A DNA stretch of 64,000 nt. Source: Paracidovorax citrulli (GTDB lineage Bacteria; Pseudomonadota; Gammaproteobacteria; Burkholderiales; Burkholderiaceae_C). The translations under genes were made by a program, and so were the position numbers. The notes below the pieces were generated by a model. The model saw only the letters and a program-made list of their open reading frames with translations, was not told the DNA's origin and searched no databases. Each line of letters opens with the position of its first letter. Position 1 is the stretch's first letter. Shown piece by piece: positions 48,705 through 56,978 of the stretch. The DNA is taken from contig NZ_FNEY01000012.1 in NCBI RefSeq assembly GCF_900100305.1, positions 1 through 64,000 on the forward strand, in the 5' to 3' direction.

Positions 48705-49006
48705 GCATCTCCTCCAGCCCGCCGCTCAGTCAGCCCGCCTCTCAGTTGCGCATCGGCAGCGTCGCGACGGCGGGCGGATGGGCTGCCGCGCGCGCTGTCT
48801 GCGCATCCGCGGCGCCGCGCTGTCCTGCATGGATGCGGCGTCCGTGCCGCGCCGCGGTCCGCCGCGCCGGCTTGCCGATCCGGGCTATCGCCTGCCGGCC
48901 TGCCGTTCTTAGACTGCCGCCTGCCTCGGCCCGGGCCCTGCTTGCGCTCTTCGCGCGGCGCCCGGGCTCCGACACGACACGACACGCCGAGCACGGAGAT
49001 GAATGT
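48705..49006. other. Intergenic region before the permease gene
   Basis: 302 bp, GC-rich, with no gene by codon use. A CGACA unit is repeated (ACACGACACGACACG at about 48970-48986) just before the GGAGATGA ribosome binding site of the permease. No clear promoter or terminator is visible. Confidence 0.5.
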
Positions 49007-50479
49007 ATGGAATGGACAGACCCCCATGTGACCGGAGCGCAGCAGGCCGGAGCGCCTCACTCCACGGGCCTGCGGCGATCGACGCTCGGCGCGGGAGTCA
49101 TCACGCTGCTCGTGATCTCGGCCGCCAGTCCGCTGAGCGTGGTGGCCGGGGGCTTTCCCATCGGCATCATGCTGGGCAACGGCGCGGGAACGCCCGCGCT
49201 CGTGCTGGTGGCGCTGGCGCTGCTGCTCATGTTCGCGGCCGGCTACACCGCCATGGCCACCTGCGTCACCAGCGCGGGCGGCTTCTATTCGATGGTCGCC
49301 CGCGGCCTGGGCGGCCACGCGGGCGGGGCGGTGGCGATGGTGGCCATCCTCGGCTATGTCGTGCTGCAGTTCGGCCTGTACGGCCTGCTGGGGGCCGTCA
49401 CCTCGGAGGCGATCCACGCGCTGTCCGGGTGGCAGTTGCCGTGGTGGTCGTGCGCCCTGGCGGCCATGGCCTCGGTGGCCTACTTCGGCTACCACCAGAT
49501 CGATTTCTCCGCGAAGATGCTGGCCGGCTTCGTGGTGGCCGAGTACGCCGTCGTGCTGTGCCTTGACGTGCTGATCCTCGCGCACGGCGGCGCCGACGGC
49601 ATCCACCTGCGCTCCTACACGCCGCAGGCCATCTCCGGCGGCAATCCCTTCATCGGCCTGCTGTTCTGCTTCGCCGCCTTCATCGGCTTCGAGGCCACAA
49701 CCATCTACAGCGAAGAGGCCAAGGACCCGCGGCGCAGCATCCCGGTCGCCACCTATGCCGCGCTGCTGCTGGTGGGCTGCTTCTATTCCTTCTCGCTGTG
49801 GTGCCTCGTGATCGGCGCGGGCAGCGACAAGGTCGTGGCGTCCATCGCCGCGCTGGAGGATCCGACGAACTTCCTCTACCTGCTCTCCGACCAGTACGGC
49901 GGGCCGCGGCTCACCCTGGTGCTGCGCGGCATGTTCATCGTCAGCATCTACGCGGGCCTGATCGCGTTCCACAACTCCACGGCGCGCTACTTCTACTCCA
50001 TGGGCCGCGAGGGACTGCTGCCCGCGGTCCTCGGCCGCACGCATCCCGAATACAAGAGCCCGCACATCGCCTCGCTGCTGCAGACCGCCCTGTGCGCGGT
50101 GGTGGTGATCGGCTTCGCGGTGGCCGGCGCGGACCCGGTGCTGTCGGTGTTCTCCTGGCTCAGCAACCTCGCCTCGGTGTGCGTGCTGGCCCTCATGGTG
50201 TGCACCGCCGCCGCCGTGATCGTGTTCTTCCATGGCCGGCCGCGCGGCCATGGCCGCCTGCGCGTGCTGGTGCTGCCGTTGCTGGCCTGCCTGGGCCTGT
50301 GCGCGGTGCTGGCCCTCGCCGTGGCCAATTTCCACGTCCTGACGGGCGCCAGCCCCCGGGCATCCTTGGTGCTCGTGGGCGCCGTGCCGGTGGCGGCGCT
50401 GCTGGGCCTGTGGGCTGCCCGGCGGCTGCGGCGGCGCGAGCCGGGCCGCTTCGCGGACCTGGGCCGGGACCGGGTGTAG
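49007..50479 (+). CDS. APC-family amino acid/amine permease
   Basis: 490 aa, start at 49007 after CGGAG. Twelve to fourteen membrane segments are visible, starting with LGAGVITLLVISAASPLSVVAGGFPIGIMLG. Family motifs include GGFYSMVARGLGGHAGG, LFCFAAFIGFEATTIYSEEAKDPRR and STARYFYSMGREGLLP, which place it in the amino acid-polyamine-organocation superfamily. It lies between a regulator and a class III aminotransferase, so it probably imports the substrate of that aminotransferase, such as GABA, a polyamine or a similar amine. The substrate cannot be determined. Confidence 0.85.
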   Translation: MEWTDPHVTGAQQAGAPHSTGLRRSTLGAGVITLLVISAASPLSVVAGGFPIGIMLGNGAGTPALVLVALALLLMFAAGYTAMATCVTSAGGFYSMVARGLGGHAGGAVAMVAILGYVVLQFGLYGLLGAVTSEAIHALSGWQLPWWSCALAAMASVAYFGYHQIDFSAKMLAGFVVAEYAVVLCLDVLILAHGGADGIHLRSYTPQAISGGNPFIGLLFCFAAFIGFEATTIYSEEAKDPRRSIPVATYAALLLVGCFYSFSLWCLVIGAGSDKVVASIAALEDPTNFLYLLSDQYGGPRLTLVLRGMFIVSIYAGLIAFHNSTARYFYSMGREGLLPAVLGRTHPEYKSPHIASLLQTALCAVVVIGFAVAGADPVLSVFSWLSNLASVCVLALMVCTAAAVIVFFHGRPRGHGRLRVLVLPLLACLGLCAVLALAVANFHVLTGASPRASLVLVGAVPVAALLGLWAARRLRRREPGRFADLGRDRV

Positions 50480-50787
50480 CCCGCTGCGGCGCGCCGGACG
50501 GCAGGCCATGGGTCCGATCGACCACGCGACCCAGCGGAACGCCGCGCTGGTGGTGCAGGCCGCCGCCGCGGACAGCCCCAGCGACCAGTCCGCGCGCTCG
50601 CCGGCGTGGTCCGCTCCTTCACGCCCTGCGCCGGGGCATAGCGCTACGCCGGCAGAACGCGTCGCGCTCCGGTTGCCGATTCAGGCTAACCCGCGGCCAG
50701 CGGCTTGAATGACCATCGCCTGGCGCTCCACGGTGTGCGGCGCGTCCGCCGCACGCCATCCCGCAGATACGCAACAAGGTATGTTTT
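50480..50787. other. Intergenic region before the aminotransferase gene
   Basis: 308 bp without a convincing gene. Codon use and composition do not support the short frames across it. The end holds AACAAGG about 14 nt before the aminotransferase start, in a small AT-rich patch (GGTATGTTTT). No terminator or palindrome of note is visible. Confidence 0.5.
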
Positions 50788-52158
50788 ATGACTGAAGCTG
50801 AACTGGAAGCCCTGAACTTTGCCGACGCCCCGAAGATGGCGTCCACCGTCTTTCCCGGCCCGAAGGCCGCCGAGGCACTGGCCCTGTCCGCACGCACGGA
50901 ATCGATGGCGCGCGGTGGCGGCCGCATGCCCGTGGTGATGGACAGCGCCTTCGGCGTCACCTTCAAGGACCCCGACGGCAACGTCTTCGTGGACCTGTCA
51001 GCCGGGGTTGGCGTGAGCAGCGTGGGCCGCTGCCATCCGGAAGTGGTGAAGACCATGCAGCGGCAGGCGGGCGATCTGATGCACGCCATGGAAGTGAACA
51101 ACACGCGGCGCACCGAGCTCGCGGCGAAGATCTCCGAGATCGCGCCCGACGGCCTGCGCGGCGACTGCATCACCTTCTTCACCCAAAGCGGCAGCGATGC
51201 GCTGGAGGCGGCCGTGAAGTTCGCGCGGCGCGTCACCGGGCGCCACCAGATCATCGCCTTCCACGGCGGCTACCACGGCATCTGGCAGGCCTCCAACGCG
51301 CTCACCACGGGCACCGCCTACCGCAAGGGCTACGGCCCCTTCATGGGCGGCGTGATCCATGCGCCTTATCCCTATGCCTACCGCTTCCCCTTCGACACCA
51401 CGCACAAGAGCGCCGAGCAGATCGCGGGCGAGTACATCGATTACCTGCTCAACACCCCGTACACCGCCGCCGACGACGTCGCCGCGGTGATCGTCGAGCC
51501 CGTGCAGGGCGAGGGCGGCTACGTGCCCCCGGCGCCGGAATTCCTGCAGTTGCTGCGCAAGGCCTGCGACCGCAGCGGCGCGCTGCTCATCGTGGACGAG
51601 GTGCAGTGCGGTGCGGGCCGCACCGGAAAGATGTGGGCCGTGGAGCACTCGGGCGTGAAGCCCGACATGATGACCTTCGGCAAAGGCATGGGCGGCGACG
51701 TGCCCATGGCCGGCCTGGTCATGCGCTCGGACCTCGCGGCGAAGATCCCGGACGGCTCCGCGCCCAACACCTTCGCGGCCAACGCCCTGTCCGCCGCCGT
51801 GGCGCTCACCAATATCCGCCTGCTGCAGGACCCCGAGCTCAACCTGATCCAGCGCGCCCACGACCTGGGCCTGGAGGCGCAGGAGTACATCCGGGGCTTC
51901 GGCAGTCCCTACGTGGGCGAAGTGCGCGGACGCGGGCTGATGATCGGCATCGAACTGGTCGAAGACCAGGCCACCAGGGCTCCGCTCACCGGCGAGAAGC
52001 TGGGCCGCCTCATGGGCTACATGTTGAGCCACGGCGTGCTGATGGTTCCCTGCGGCCGCTACACCAACGTGATGCGCGTGATGCCGTCGCTCACCGTGCC
52101 GCGCTCGCTGCTCTTCAAGGCGCTGGACGTCTTCGGCCGGGGGCTGGCCTCGCTCTGA
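50788..52158 (+). CDS. Class III PLP aminotransferase (GabT-like)
   Basis: 456 aa. The PLP-binding lysine is Lys299 (TFGKGMGGDVPM). Other hallmarks: DLSAGVGVSSVGRCHPEVV, FFTQSGSDALEAAVKFAR, AFHGGYHG, VIVEPVQGEGGY and LIVDEVQCGAGRTGKMWA. These match class III omega-aminotransferases such as GABA, acetylornithine and diaminobutyrate aminotransferases. With the adjacent permease and a GabD-like dehydrogenase elsewhere in the window, an omega-amino acid role is reasonable. It faces the IclR gene, with a possible shared hairpin between. Confidence 0.85.
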   Translation: MTEAELEALNFADAPKMASTVFPGPKAAEALALSARTESMARGGGRMPVVMDSAFGVTFKDPDGNVFVDLSAGVGVSSVGRCHPEVVKTMQRQAGDLMHAMEVNNTRRTELAAKISEIAPDGLRGDCITFFTQSGSDALEAAVKFARRVTGRHQIIAFHGGYHGIWQASNALTTGTAYRKGYGPFMGGVIHAPYPYAYRFPFDTTHKSAEQIAGEYIDYLLNTPYTAADDVAAVIVEPVQGEGGYVPPAPEFLQLLRKACDRSGALLIVDEVQCGAGRTGKMWAVEHSGVKPDMMTFGKGMGGDVPMAGLVMRSDLAAKIPDGSAPNTFAANALSAAVALTNIRLLQDPELNLIQRAHDLGLEAQEYIRGFGSPYVGEVRGRGLMIGIELVEDQATRAPLTGEKLGRLMGYMLSHGVLMVPCGRYTNVMRVMPSLTVPRSLLFKALDVFGRGLASL

Positions 52159-52179
52159 ACGCCGTGCAGGCCGCCGCTT

Positions 52180-52204
52180 CCCGTTCCGGCCTGGTGGGAA
52201 CGGG
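52180..52204. terminator. Possible bidirectional hairpin between convergent genes
   Basis: CCCGTTCC (52180-52187) and GGAACGGG (52197-52204) form an 8-bp stem between the converging aminotransferase and IclR genes. No T-run follows on either strand, so terminator function is uncertain. Confidence 0.3.
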
Positions 52205-52236
52205 GCCGGCGGCGGCTGCCGCGGCCCGGCGGCGCC

Positions 52237-52977
52237 TCATTGCCGCGCGATGCGCTCGGTCAGTTCGGCCGCGGCCTCGGTGACGAGCCTGCACAGGAAC
52301 CCTTCCTGGAAGGCCCTGAAGCGCTCGCTGCTTCCCACCAGCGTGATGCTGCCCAGCACGCGCTGCTTCTCGTCGAACACCGGCGCCGCGATGCCGATGC
52401 GCTCCGGATGCAGTTCCCCCTCGCTGATGCAGTAGCCCTGCTTGCGGATCGCCAGCAGGCTCTTGGAAAAATCCTTCCATTGCAGGCCCACGTGCTCCAG
52501 CTCCGGCCTGGCCGCATGGGCGTCGTAGATGCGGCGGATCTGCCGTGGCGACAGGTACGCCAGCACCACCCGGGCCGTCGCGCTGTGGAACAGGTCGATG
52601 GGCTTGCCGCGCCCGCTGTCCGCCGGGGCGGCGTCGCTGCCGCGCTGCAGCAGCACGTTGATCACCACGTCGCCATACAGCTCGCTGATCAGCGCGTCCA
52701 GCTGGGTTTCCTTCACCAGCCGGTCTATCAGGTCGCGGCTGCGCACCAGCATCGGATCGTAGTCGGTCATCTGCCGCTCCAGCGCGATGATCCGGGGCCC
52801 CAGCGCGTAGCCCCGCGGCAGCCGTACCAGCAGCCCCACGTCGCCGAGTTCGCGCAGGTAGCGGTAGGCGCTCGCAGGCGTGTAGTCCAGTTCCCGGCAG
52901 ATGGTATCGACGTCGATCACCGGCTGGTCCGGGCGAAAGAGATCGAGCACGGCGAGCATTCGGCGCAGGCTGTTCAT
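52237..52977 (-). CDS. IclR-family regulator
   Basis: 246 aa with the start at 52977 (MNSLRRM); an upstream ATG at 53013 would add 12 residues, and neither has a strong ribosome binding site. The N-terminal winged helix (LRRMLAVLDLFRPDQPVIDVDTICRELDYTPASAYRYLRELGDVGLL) and the C-terminal effector domain (DLFHSATARVVLAYLS, IRKQGYCISEGELHPERIGIAAPVFDE, LGSITLVGS) are those of IclR. The likely targets are the adjacent aminotransferase/permease genes or the catabolic operon. Confidence 0.85.
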   Translation of the reverse strand: MNSLRRMLAVLDLFRPDQPVIDVDTICRELDYTPASAYRYLRELGDVGLLVRLPRGYALGPRIIALERQMTDYDPMLVRSRDLIDRLVKETQLDALISELYGDVVINVLLQRGSDAAPADSGRGKPIDLFHSATARVVLAYLSPRQIRRIYDAHAARPELEHVGLQWKDFSKSLLAIRKQGYCISEGELHPERIGIAAPVFDEKQRVLGSITLVGSSERFRAFQEGFLCRLVTEAAAELTERIARQ

Positions 52978-53440
52978 GGATTCTTCGAAGGTTGAGAGGG
53001 TGCCGGCGGCCATGCCCGTGGGCAGGTGCGGGTGCGGCGGGTCCGTGCGGCGCCGGGAGGCCGCCGCGGCCTGGCGGCCCCGGACGCCGTTGCCGCCTGC
53101 GTGGCGGCAACGGCCGCGCAGGCGCCCGCGCCCCGGGCAGGCGGGACGTATGTTAAGGCAGAACTTCCGGGCCCCGGCGCCGCGCGTAGGAGGGTGCGCC
53201 GCGGCGCGGCGGCTGGGTCACGCTTCGATACCGGATGTGTGCGGAGTGCAACGTGTGTCCGCCGCGCTTGCGCTACCCGCGGGCATCCGCTGCGATTCCT
53301 ACAAACGGCCGGGCAGCGTGGGGAGGAAGCTGGCATCCAGGCCGTCGGAACGCCGTGGAAACCTCCCCGGCCCGGACGATCCCGTCCGGACGCGCATGGC
53401 CTGCAATCCTCAATCCGATCCACGACAAGGAGAATCATCC
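52978..53440. other. Intergenic region with a strong hairpin
   Basis: 463 bp without a gene by codon use. GCCGTTGCCGCC (53086-53097) and GGCGGCAACGGC (53103-53114) form a perfect 12-bp stem with a 5-nt loop. No T-tract follows, so it is not a classical terminator. The end holds the ACAAGGAG ribosome binding site of the Gly/Ser-rich gene. Confidence 0.5.
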
Positions 53441-53893
53441 ATGAACAGGAATACACAGATGCGCAAGACGCTGCAGTACTGCGCCGGTGCGCTGATTTCG
53501 GGCGCGGTGCTGATGGGTGCCCCGCTGGCGCAGGCACAGACGTCGGGCGGGTCTTCCGGCGGCGCCTTGGGCGGCAGCACCGCCGATGCCCCGTCTCCCC
53601 GTGCCAGCGGCGCCTCCAAGCGCTCCGGCGCCCAGACGGACAGCCGCAGTTCCGGCGCGCGCTCCGGCAGCGGTTCCGGAAGTTCGGGCACCGGTTCGGG
53701 CGGCGCCGGCAGCAGCGGGTCGGGCGGCTCCGGTACCGGTACCGGTACCGGCGGATCCGGTACGGGAACGGGGTCGGGCGCCGGCGGGTCGGGCATGGGT
53801 TCCGGCGGCGGCTCCGGTGGTTCCACCGGCGGTGGCTCCAGCGGCGGCGGGGCTGGCGGCAGCGGCGGTGCGGGGGGCTCCAGCGGCCGTTGA
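53441..53893 (+). CDS. Gly/Ser-rich secreted protein
   Basis: 150 aa, start behind ACAAGGAG. A signal peptide (to about APLAQAQ) is followed by ~115 residues of low complexity: almost only Gly, Ser, Thr and Ala, with GTGTGT- and GSGG-type repeats and scattered Arg. There are no catalytic motifs or cysteines. The encoding DNA is GGC/TCC-rich repeat sequence prone to length change. It may be a surface or matrix protein; the family is not recognised. The gene stands alone. Confidence 0.65.
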   Translation: MNRNTQMRKTLQYCAGALISGAVLMGAPLAQAQTSGGSSGGALGGSTADAPSPRASGASKRSGAQTDSRSSGARSGSGSGSSGTGSGGAGSSGSGGSGTGTGTGGSGTGTGSGAGGSGMGSGGGSGGSTGGGSSGGGAGGSGGAGGSSGR

Positions 53894-54016
53894 GCATGCC
53901 CGTGCTTCCAGGAGGGCGGGCGCGGTCCTACGGACCCTGCCTCGCCCGTCCCACCCCGCGCCCCGCCTGCCGGGAGCCCAATAAGGTTTCGACGTTCCAG
54001 AAAAAGGAGGTGCCGC

Positions 54017-54232
54017 ATGTCCATCGTCCCATGCTCGGGAGGCTCTGCCTTCCATGCCGCCGAGAGCAGGCGTGCGCGCCAGATGGGGCAGCGCGACCTG
54101 CCGCGCTGGCAGGCCCAGTTCGGCGACCTGGAACCCTGTCCGGATGCCGAGGACATTCCCGACAGCCGGCAGTCCGTGCAATCCCAGTTCTCGGATGAAG
54201 GCATCCCGCGCCACCGGCAGTGGCTGGGTTGA
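54017..54232 (+). CDS. Small acidic/polar protein of unknown function
   Basis: 71 aa, supported by a perfect AAAAAGGAGGTG ribosome binding site 5 nt before the ATG. The sequence is hydrophilic (QRDLPRWQAQFGDLEPCPDAEDIPDSRQ) with two cysteines and no signal peptide or membrane span. No family is recognised. The strong initiation signal and isolated position suggest a real, well-translated small protein. Confidence 0.55.
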   Translation: MSIVPCSGGSAFHAAESRRARQMGQRDLPRWQAQFGDLEPCPDAEDIPDSRQSVQSQFSDEGIPRHRQWLG

Positions 54233-54255
54233 CGCGGCGTTGCTGCGGAAAGCCC

Positions 54256-54678
54256 TCAGCGGCGCAGCCGGCAGGCGGCCCGCACCAGCCGGTCCGCCTG
54301 GTCGGGTATCGCATTGAATTTCACGGGCGCCTCGCCCTGCCTGAACGACCGTTCCATTTCCACCGGCCCGGCCCAGCCCGGCTGGGTGTAGAAGCGCATG
54401 CGCGTGTACCAGGCTTCCCGCCGCGGGCAATCGACCGCCACGACGCTCTGGTGGCCGCGGTACTGCCCGCCGCCATAGGCCTCCCGCGGGGATTCCCGGG
54501 TCACGCGCACTTCCACGCTGATCAGGTCGCCCTCGAGGTGCGCGATGGACGCCGGACGGATCTGGATCAGGTCGCGCTCGCTCTGCGCCGGATCGCCGTA
54601 CACGGTGAACCATCCGCCGTCTGCCCCGGAGGGCAGGGAGAGGGCGGCCAGCAGGGCGCCGGCGATGAGGATGTGCAT
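54256..54678 (-). CDS. Surface-adhesin E-like secreted protein
   Basis: 140 aa from 54678. A signal peptide (MHILIAGALLAALSLPSGA) is followed by a small beta domain: GGWFTVYGDPAQSERDLIQI, SIAHLEGDLISVEVRVTRE, HQSVVAVDCPRREAWYTRM. This pattern matches the small 'surface-adhesin E' periplasmic family, whose name derives from one Haemophilus protein and does not prove adhesion. It has a Cys pair (DCPRR and AACRL). It is convergent with the small gene at 54017, only 23 nt apart. Confidence 0.7.
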   Translation of the reverse strand: MHILIAGALLAALSLPSGADGGWFTVYGDPAQSERDLIQIRPASIAHLEGDLISVEVRVTRESPREAYGGGQYRGHQSVVAVDCPRREAWYTRMRFYTQPGWAGPVEMERSFRQGEAPVKFNAIPDQADRLVRAACRLRR

Positions 54679-54921
54679 GGGAATGGTCGGGGGGGAAGCC
54701 GCGCCATTGTCAACAATCCGCGCTGCCCCGCTTCCCGCCATGGTTTCCCCGGAATGACAAGGGCGGGGTGACCACCCGGGCTGCAATGCACCCCTGACAG
54801 CCGCCGGACCGAGAGTGGCCACGGCACCGGCCGAGACCCCGCTGGCCGAGGATAGGGCCAGGAGCCCGAGACGGGTGTGAGGCCCGGTAAGTTGCTTGTC
54901 GATGTGCGCAGGGAAAGCGGA

Positions 54922-54998
54922 TGGCCTGCCCGGAGGGACTCGAACCCCCGACCTATTGCTTAGAAGGCAATTGCTCTATCCAGTTGAGCTACGGGCAG
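54922..54998 (-). tRNA. tRNA-Arg (UCU)
   Basis: 77 nt on the minus strand with an encoded CCA. Acceptor CTGCCCG pairs with CGGGCAG, discriminator G. The anticodon loop is CTTCTAA with anticodon TCT (complement of 54962-54964), and the T-loop is GGTTCGAGTCC. Confidence 0.95.
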
Positions 54999-55183
54999 AT
55001 GATGGGAAGCAGGCCGGTTGCGGCGGCCCTTCCGAGGCCCGTGATCATACCCGCGCAGCCGGGGGCTCCGGGGGCGCGGGGGCATCGCCGTCCTGCTGCT
55101 TTGCGGTTATAACGGAACGCAGCGAGATCGCTTCCTCCGCCCCTCCCGCGCTCTGAGCGCTGCCAAAGCCCATCCTTTGACAC

Positions 55184-56941
55184 ATGCCCCATAGCGTCGC
55201 CCTCATCCATACGATCGCCGTCGGCCTCGGCCTGGCGCTGCTGCTGGGCTTCCTGGCGACGCGGGTGCGCCTGCCCGCGCTGGTGGGCTACCTGCTGGCG
55301 GGCGTGGCGATCGGGCCCTACACGCCCGGTTTCGTGGCCGACGGCGCCATGGCCAGCCAGCTGGCCGAGATCGGCGTCATGCTGCTGATGTTCGGCGTGG
55401 GCCTGCACTTCTCACTGGGCGACCTGCTCGCCGTGCGCAGGATCGCCCTGCCGGGCGCCATCGTGCAGATGGCCGTGGCCACGCTGCTGGGCGTGGGCCT
55501 GGCCAGCTGGTGGGGCTGGGGCCTGGGCGGCGCGCTGGTCTTCGGCCTGGCCCTGTCGGTGGCCAGCACGGTGGTGCTGCTGCGGGCGCTGGAAACGCTG
55601 GGAATTCTCGACTCCTACACGGGCCGCATCGCGGTCGGGTGGCTGGTGGTGGAGGACCTCGCCATGGTGCTGGTGCTGGTGCTGCTGCCGCCCCTGGCGG
55701 GGTGGCTCGGCGGCACGCCGGAGGGTCCGGCCGGTGCCGCGGCCCATCCTCCGCTCTGGAAGACCGTGGGCTGGACGCTGGCGCAGGTGGGCGGCTTCGT
55801 GGCCGTGATGCTGCTCGTGGGGCGGCGGCTCTTTCCCTGGCTGCTGTGGCAGGTGGCGCGCACGGGCTCGCGCGAGCTGTTCACGCTGTGCGTGGTGGCG
55901 GCGGCCGTGGGCATCGCTTTCGGCTCGGCCGCGCTGTTCGGGGTGTCGTTCGCGCTCGGCGCGTTCTTCGCGGGCATGGTGATGCGCGAGTCGGAGTTCG
56001 CCCACCGGGCCGCGCAGGAGTCGCTGCCGCTGCGCGATGCCTTTGCCGTGCTGTTCTTCGTCTCCGTGGGCATGCTGTTCGATCCGCGCGTGCTGCTCGA
56101 GCGCCCCCTGCAGGTGCTCGCCGTGGTGGCGATCATCATCTTCGGCAAGACCTTCGCGGCGGCCGCGCTGGTGCTGGCTTTCCGCTACCCGCTCAACACG
56201 GCGCTCACCGTGTCGGCCAGCCTGGCGCAGATCGGCGAGTTCTCGTTCATCCTCGTGGGCCTGGGCGCATCGCTCGGTCTGCTGCCTCCGGAAGGCGCGA
56301 GCCTGGTGCTGGCGGGCGCGCTGTTTTCCATCGCCCTCAACCCCATCCTGTTCCGCGCCATCGCGCCGCTGCAGGACTGGCTGCGTGCGCGCTCCGCCTG
56401 GGCGCGGCAACTGGAACTGCGCGACGATCCGCTGGCGGAACTGCCTGAGACCACGCACCAGCGCTACCTGGCCCGGCAGGTGGTGCTGGTCGGCTACGGC
56501 CGGGTGGGGCGCCGCATCGCCGCCGCGCTGGCCGCGCGCGACATTCCCTTCGTGGTGGCCGAGCAGAACCGGGAACTGGTCGAGCGGCTGCGCGGCCAGG
56601 GCATGGCCGCCGTCGCCGGCGACGCCGTGGACCCGGCCGTGCTGATCCAGGCGCACATCGCGCGGGCCCACATGCTGGTGATCGCCACGCCGGACACGCT
56701 GGACGTGCGGCAGATCGTCGCCACCGCGCGCACGCTCAATCCCGGCATCGAGACCGTGGTGCGCTCCCACAACGAGGAGGAGGCGCACCTGCTCGAAAGC
56801 GAAGGCGTGGGCAAGGTCTTCCTGGGCGAGGAGGCCCTGGCCGTGGCCATGACCACCCACGTGGTGGACGTGGCGGCCGGCCAGGAGCGGCCGGGCACCA
56901 CCGTGCCGGGCGCGCTGGACGAGCGGCACGTGTCCGCCTGA
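55184..56941 (+). CDS. Kef/YbaL-type cation:proton antiporter
   Basis: 585 aa. About twelve membrane helices (residues 1-390) match the CPA2 antiporter family: LPALVGYLLAGVAIGPYTPGF, EIGVMLLMFGVGLHFSLGDL, VASTVVLLRALE, and SFALGAFFAGMVM. The C-terminal RCK/TrkA-N domain starts at ~433 with the Rossmann motif VVLVGYGRVGRRIAAAL. This combination is that of KefB/YbaL potassium or proton-coupled antiporters gated by a nucleotide-binding domain. No KefF/KefG ancillary gene lies beside it, so it is closer to YbaL. It stands alone between tRNA-Arg and the M14 peptidase. Confidence 0.85.
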   Translation: MPHSVALIHTIAVGLGLALLLGFLATRVRLPALVGYLLAGVAIGPYTPGFVADGAMASQLAEIGVMLLMFGVGLHFSLGDLLAVRRIALPGAIVQMAVATLLGVGLASWWGWGLGGALVFGLALSVASTVVLLRALETLGILDSYTGRIAVGWLVVEDLAMVLVLVLLPPLAGWLGGTPEGPAGAAAHPPLWKTVGWTLAQVGGFVAVMLLVGRRLFPWLLWQVARTGSRELFTLCVVAAAVGIAFGSAALFGVSFALGAFFAGMVMRESEFAHRAAQESLPLRDAFAVLFFVSVGMLFDPRVLLERPLQVLAVVAIIIFGKTFAAAALVLAFRYPLNTALTVSASLAQIGEFSFILVGLGASLGLLPPEGASLVLAGALFSIALNPILFRAIAPLQDWLRARSAWARQLELRDDPLAELPETTHQRYLARQVVLVGYGRVGRRIAAALAARDIPFVVAEQNRELVERLRGQGMAAVAGDAVDPAVLIQAHIARAHMLVIATPDTLDVRQIVATARTLNPGIETVVRSHNEEEAHLLESEGVGKVFLGEEALAVAMTTHVVDVAAGQERPGTTVPGALDERHVSA

Positions 56942-56978
56942 GCCGCCGGCGCGTTCCGGGTGGCGCCGGCGGGCCGGA

